Source of the DNA: Acidobacteriota bacterium
GTDB lineage: Bacteria > Acidobacteriota > Terriglobia > Terriglobales > Acidobacteriaceae
Assembly (NCBI GenBank): GCA_021799405.1
Contig: JAJZAL010000042.1
Location: forward strand, 1-27,910
Reading direction: 5' to 3'
Length of the DNA: 27,910 nt
The position numbers and the translations under genes were made by a program. Below are positions 24,869 through 27,910 of the stretch, one piece after another. Numbering within the stretch: position 1 is the stretch's first letter; each line of letters begins with the position of its first letter. The notes beneath the pieces are model-generated. The model did not search any database, had not been told where the DNA came from, and worked only from the letters and a program-made list of their open reading frames with translations.

Positions 24869-26143
24869 TCATTCCACCAGCGTTACGGTTCGCAACGGCG
24901 ACGTGGGAGTTACCGCATTATAACTCGTTACGGTTACTAATGTCGTCTTATCGTAAAGCGTGCCTACGATGATATCGGAATTGAATGTGAGGCCCCCCTG
25001 CGCGTCGCCGCCGCTGTCGTTCATGAGAAGTTCGGCATTGGGAGCGTAAATGATCCCTGTGACCGTCCCAGTCAGGCCAAAAGTGCCGGTGGAATTGCCA
25101 ATCTGAAGGGTGACTGTGTTGGTATTGGTCGGGGGTTCCATGAGGGCAATTCCATTGGTTTGGCCAGACGTCGGCGCAACGAGATTCAGGGTCGTATTTG
25201 CCGCGGTAGTAAACGTGCCCCCATACGCATCAAGAGTGGCGCCGGACGAGGTAACACTGCCAGCGGTTGAGACGCCATTCTCAAAGACATAAATTCCGGG
25301 CCCCAGGGTTACGTTATTCAGCTCGACGGGTTGGGTGTAGCAAATCGCGTTGCCCGCACCCGGTCCAGCAATCGTTCCGGTCAGGGTGGTTGTGGTGGTA
25401 TCCGTAGACCCGACTTCGCCCGGGTAGCCGTCGCCGGTGGTGCTGCAGCCGCCATTTGTGGGAGCTGGCCCCTCGAGATTACCGAGAGGATCGCTGATCG
25501 GAGCCGCGCCGGTTATTGGCGTAGGAGTGCTGTCCCCAGTCTGCCCGCCGTCCCCTCCAACGACGCCAACCCAAGAAGCATTCAAAATGCCCGCGCTCCC
25601 ACCAAAATAGAGGGCATCTGAGCTCTTTGAATCCACAATGACTCCGCAGCCGGGTGCGTTGATTACAAATGATCCCTGCACCTGCATTGCTTCGTTGGTT
25701 ACAGGATTCAGCACATAGATGCATGCACTACCGGGGCTTGGAGGCCCCGCCACAGCCCTGGCAGTTACATTGACAGGGTTGAAGCCAAACAGGGTCATGA
25801 ACCATGTGGGATTCGGCACCTGAACCATGGCTTCAACAAAGCCTGCAGAGCCTTTGTTGGGCCCATCCGCGGGTGGCACATCCACCGTAAGGTAACTCGT
25901 GTCCGTGATGCCATTGGCCGTCGCGGCGCTCTGGGCGGCAGAGGTTGCTGACGAAGCCGAAGCATTGAATTTGTAGTCGAGCGCCCCCGCCACCGCCGCG
26001 GCATCGGCGGCAATCTGCGCGTTGCGTCTGGCATGGAACAACATGCCCACGTCGACGGCCATGCCGGCAAAGCCGAGCAGAAGCAGCATGCTGAGTGTCG
26101 TCAGCACCAGGACTTGCCCGGTCTCCTCTTTCCAGATCTTCAT
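24869..26143 (-). CDS. TadG-like pilin-anchored surface protein, module 3
   Basis: This 424-residue protein has the TadG-type N-terminus: EETGQVLVLTTLSM, a hydrophobic helix (about 10-32), then MLFHARRNAQIAADAA. Position +5 after Gly is Leu. The body matches the solitary TadG segment by segment (PPADGPNKGSAGFVEAM, NPTWFM, APGCGVIVDS, GDGG) and continues with repeated beta-type strands ending in IIYAPNAELLMND. The C-terminus is RTVTLVE. Its Gly/Thr/Ser content is high and there is no MIDAS motif. The second of two adjacent ATGs (26143) lies 5 nt from GAGGAG and is preferred. It leads the G-E-E transcript from a candidate promoter with an upstream element. Confidence 0.86.
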   Translation of the reverse strand: MKIWKEETGQVLVLTTLSMLLLLGFAGMAVDVGMLFHARRNAQIAADAAAVAGALDYKFNASASSATSAAQSAATANGITDTSYLTVDVPPADGPNKGSAGFVEAMVQVPNPTWFMTLFGFNPVNVTARAVAGPPSPGSACIYVLNPVTNEAMQVQGSFVINAPGCGVIVDSKSSDALYFGGSAGILNASWVGVVGGDGGQTGDSTPTPITGAAPISDPLGNLEGPAPTNGGCSTTGDGYPGEVGSTDTTTTTLTGTIAGPGAGNAICYTQPVELNNVTLGPGIYVFENGVSTAGSVTSSGATLDAYGGTFTTAANTTLNLVAPTSGQTNGIALMEPPTNTNTVTLQIGNSTGTFGLTGTVTGIIYAPNAELLMNDSGGDAQGGLTFNSDIIVGTLYDKTTLVTVTSYNAVTPTSPLRTVTLVE

Positions 26144-26363
26144 CATGGCTCCTCTTGCGTCATCCATGTCCGATCCGCCCGCGGCAGGATTGGATTTGAA
26201 TTGCGACCGCCCATCTTCCCCGGCCAATTTGGATCGTCCTTTTCAACCGCGCCAACCGCCTCACAGCTTTTCCGAGGGGGCGAAGGATTTACGTCAAGAA
26301 CAAGCAGTACCCCCGATTCGCACTCCCGCATCCGATCCAAAATGAAGGTTTCCTGGGGGGTCT

Positions 26364-26418
26364 ATTATTCAATTTGCCAGTCTGGGGATACAAGAAAGAA
26401 TTTCGTCTGCCCCGTTAC
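26364..26418 (-). promoter_or_regulatory. Candidate promoter with upstream element, module 3 TadG
   Basis: On the minus strand ACGGGGCAGAC (26415-26405) lies 11 bp before TTGTAT (26393-26388), followed after 18 bp by AATAAT (26369-26364). The upstream element is identical over 11 bp (plus strand GTCTGCCCCGT) to the one before the solitary TadG, and the spacing to the -35 box is also the same. Confidence 0.5.
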
Positions 26419-26520
26419 TAAAGTGATACATTGCACTTGTCGTGCCGGACCGGATCGTTTCCCGGCGGCTCCATCTTTTCCGGGTTATGACGCAGACTTG
26501 ACTTAATAGGGCCCATGTTG

Positions 26521-26543
26521 AAAAGCAATCCCGTCGGGATTGC
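26521..26543 (-). terminator. Leftward intrinsic terminator without an assigned gene
   Basis: The 8-bp perfect stem GCAATCCC/GGGATTGC with a 3-nt loop is followed on the minus strand directly by TTTT. It would stop transcription entering from the right, yet no minus-strand gene is visible there. It may shield the TadG promoter from antisense read-through or end a small RNA. Confidence 0.65.
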
Positions 26544-26907
26544 CTGGAAAGCAACACGTCTTATCCCGCACATTCAGGTTCAGAAGATTCACCCATGCCC
26601 CAGCCTGAACCTACCTGACTTAAGCTATCATCCAGCCACTGGATACGCCACGAAAATGCGCTCGGGAGGGGTTAATCTTTGGGGTAACCCAGGGCTTTCC
26701 GGCGCCCCGCAGGCTGGCTGTTCGCGGACCCATTTGACCAAATGCTGGTCGGGCTGGCGACATGGCGGGTTTATGACCGGCGCTCCAGGAATGAGGGCGG
26801 AGAAAGTGCGCTTTTTCCGGTAGCTTGACGCGGATTGGGGATACAATCAAGCCATTTCTCCGCTGGAGTAGTTCAGTGGCGCGGTGGATGCGAGACGTAC
26901 CTCGTTC

Positions 26908-27177
26908 ATGGGGGTGACGGACGTGGCCGGGGAGATGGAGCGGGAGGAAAAACTGGCGCAGCTCAAGCAGTGGCGGGAGCTGGGCGAGAGCGCGTTTCAC
27001 GAGATGTATGAAGTGCACTCGTGGCGCGATGCAAGCGCCTGCTTTCTTGAGGCGAAGGAGAACTTCAGCGACGCCATCAGGCTGGCCGAAGAGTTGGGAC
27101 TGACAGCAGATGCGGAAGACCTGCGAAGACAGATGGAGAATCTCGAAGAAGTGTACTCTACGGAGTTTGCCGGATAG
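26908..27177 (+). CDS. Small acidic helical protein, unknown function
   Basis: This protein of about 89 residues is rich in Glu, Leu and Ala with a heptad-like pattern (EREEKLAQLKQWRELGESAF, then SACFLEAKENFSDAIRLAEE), suggesting a helical bundle or tetratricopeptide-like hairpins. I do not recognise the family. The start is uncertain: the ATG at 26908, an upstream GTG at 26884 and a later ATG at 26935 are all in frame, and none has a well-spaced ribosome-binding site. The antisense frame is open too but has the composition of a shadow. It lies about 100 bp before the PLP-enzyme gene on the same strand and could share its transcript. Confidence 0.6.
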   Translation: MGVTDVAGEMEREEKLAQLKQWRELGESAFHEMYEVHSWRDASACFLEAKENFSDAIRLAEELGLTADAEDLRRQMENLEEVYSTEFAG

Positions 27178-27275
27178 GGCAGGCCGGACTCTAAAGCGGA
27201 TACCATCTTCGCGCCCGCCGGTAAGTGAGCCGCGATAAGCTAGAAGGTGGAGGCCAGGAGCTAAGATACTGAAAC

Positions 27276-27910
27276 ATGTCCCCATACAAATACTCAACCC
27301 TTGCCGTTCACGCCGGGCAGTACCCGGACCCGCGAACGGGCGCTGTGAATGTGCCCGTTTATCTCACCTCGACTTTTGAACTGACCGGAATCGGAACCGA
27401 TCGCGGGTGGGATTACTCGCGCGCCGGCAACCCCACGCGCGACCGCCTGGAAGAGGCGCTTGCGGCGTTGGAGGGCGGGACCAGCGGCCACGCCTTTGCC
27501 AGCGGCATGGCGGCCATCTCGGCTCTGGTGGCATCGCTGCGCGCCGGCGACCATCTGCTTTGTTCGCAGGATGTCTATGCCGGCACGGTGCGGCTCTTTA
27601 ACCAGTTTGTGAGCCACTACGGCATTGAAATCGAATATGTGGACACGAGCAAGATAGAAGCGGTGGCGGCGGCCATCCGGCCGAACACAAAACTCGTCCA
27701 CATCGAAACGCCAAGCAATCCAACCATGGTGCTGAGCGACATCCGCGCCATCAGCGAGATTGCTCACGCCCGCGGCGTGGAAATGAGCGTGGACAATACC
27801 TTCATGTCGCCGGTGCTGCAAAGCCCGCTGGCGCTGGGCGCCGACATCGTGATGCACTCCACCACCAAATATCTCAACGGCCATTCGGACGGGATTGGCG
27901 GAGCGCTGAT
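27276..27910 (+). CDS. Cys/Met-metabolism PLP-dependent enzyme (partial, C-terminus beyond window)
   Basis: The first 211 residues belong to the cystathionine gamma-synthase / beta-lyase / methionine gamma-lyase family. These cytosolic PLP enzymes work in transsulfuration and sulfur amino-acid metabolism. Visible family marks are YSRAGNPTRDRLE (48-60), the PLP-phosphate region ASGMAA (75-80), DVYAGT with Tyr101, ETPSNPT, Asp173 in SVDNTF that binds the PLP ring nitrogen, and Lys198 in STTKYLNGHSD that forms the Schiff base. The exact reaction cannot be decided from this half. The ATG at 27276 lacks a well-spaced ribosome-binding site (AGGAG is 15 nt away). The reading frame is open to the window edge. 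Confidence 0.93.
   Translation, partial: MSPYKYSTLAVHAGQYPDPRTGAVNVPVYLTSTFELTGIGTDRGWDYSRAGNPTRDRLEEALAALEGGTSGHAFASGMAAISALVASLRAGDHLLCSQDVYAGTVRLFNQFVSHYGIEIEYVDTSKIEAVAAAIRPNTKLVHIETPSNPTMVLSDIRAISEIAHARGVEMSVDNTFMSPVLQSPLALGADIVMHSTTKYLNGHSDGIGGAL

Larger units (their letters stand above)
26144..26907. other. Long intergenic region with several hairpins
   Basis: This region of about 760 bp has no convincing gene. It holds the promoter and roughly 210-nt leader of the module 3 TadG (minus), then a leftward intrinsic terminator (26525-26543), an 8-bp stem (26576-26583 with 26605-26612) and a GGGTTA/TAACCC stem near 26675-26694. A TACAAT -10-like box on the plus strand (26842-26847) could serve the small gene to the right, but no -35 box sits at a normal distance. 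Confidence 0.45.

Noticed and set aside
26383..26847. Exact repeat TGGGGATACAA at 26383-26393 and 26837-26847
   Set aside because: It falls in different functional contexts and is short enough to be chance within this region.
26865..26905. A tRNA-like 5' half (GGAGTAGTTCAGTGG)
   Set aside because: The D-stem has no pairing partner, and no anticodon arm or T-arm follows at the right distance.
26620..27297. A 225-codon minus-strand open frame at the right side
   Set aside because: It is antisense to a small Glu-rich plus-strand gene and its His/Leu/Arg-rich composition is typical of a shadow.

Overview
The window looks like a piece of an Acidobacteriota (Terriglobia-type) chromosome. The GC content is fairly high. 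The gene set includes a von Willebrand-like protein of the acidobacterial VWFA-related type, a SpoIVB-like S55 peptidase in an apparently Gram-negative cell, an SMC with an acidic head insertion, and a pilus/secretion operon next to TadE/TadG genes. This assignment is inference from gene families; no rRNA or marker gene is present.

Layout. 1-928: no supportable gene. 937-7096 (minus): smc, the peroxide sensor oxyR with a candidate operator, and a zinc alcohol dehydrogenase. 7191-10612: a secreted S55 peptidase (minus) divergent from a secreted VWFA-like protein (plus). 10684-11684: a small two-helix membrane protein (minus) divergent from an IscA/ErpA-type Fe-S carrier (plus). 11805-18651 (minus): a tightly packed operon read pilC-pilB-pilM-pilN-pilO-pilP-like-pseudopilin, which is the inner-membrane platform of a type IV pilus or type II secretion machine, with no secretin in the window. 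18888-26143 (minus): seven Tad-type genes, as two G-E-E modules (TadG + TadE + TadE) and one solitary TadG between them. 26908-27177 (plus): a small acidic helical protein. 27276-27910 (plus): the start of a Cys/Met-metabolism PLP enzyme that runs off the end.

How they may work together. About 14 kb of co-oriented genes (26143 to 11805) encodes pilin-like surface proteins followed by an assembly platform. All four TadE proteins keep a prepilin-type G|xxxxE motif. The three TadG proteins and the pseudopilin keep the Gly and hydrophobic helix but lack Glu5. The three TadGs share a terminal [I/V]TLVE tail and appear beta-rich, without a vWA MIDAS. Two TadG genes share a promoter layout with an 11-bp exact upstream element at the same distance from the -35 box. 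No Tad motor (TadA/B/C), Flp pilin or secretin is present, so whether the Tad-like proteins use the neighbouring PilB/PilC platform is an open and interesting question. This Tad-like array is the best candidate here for an undescribed system.
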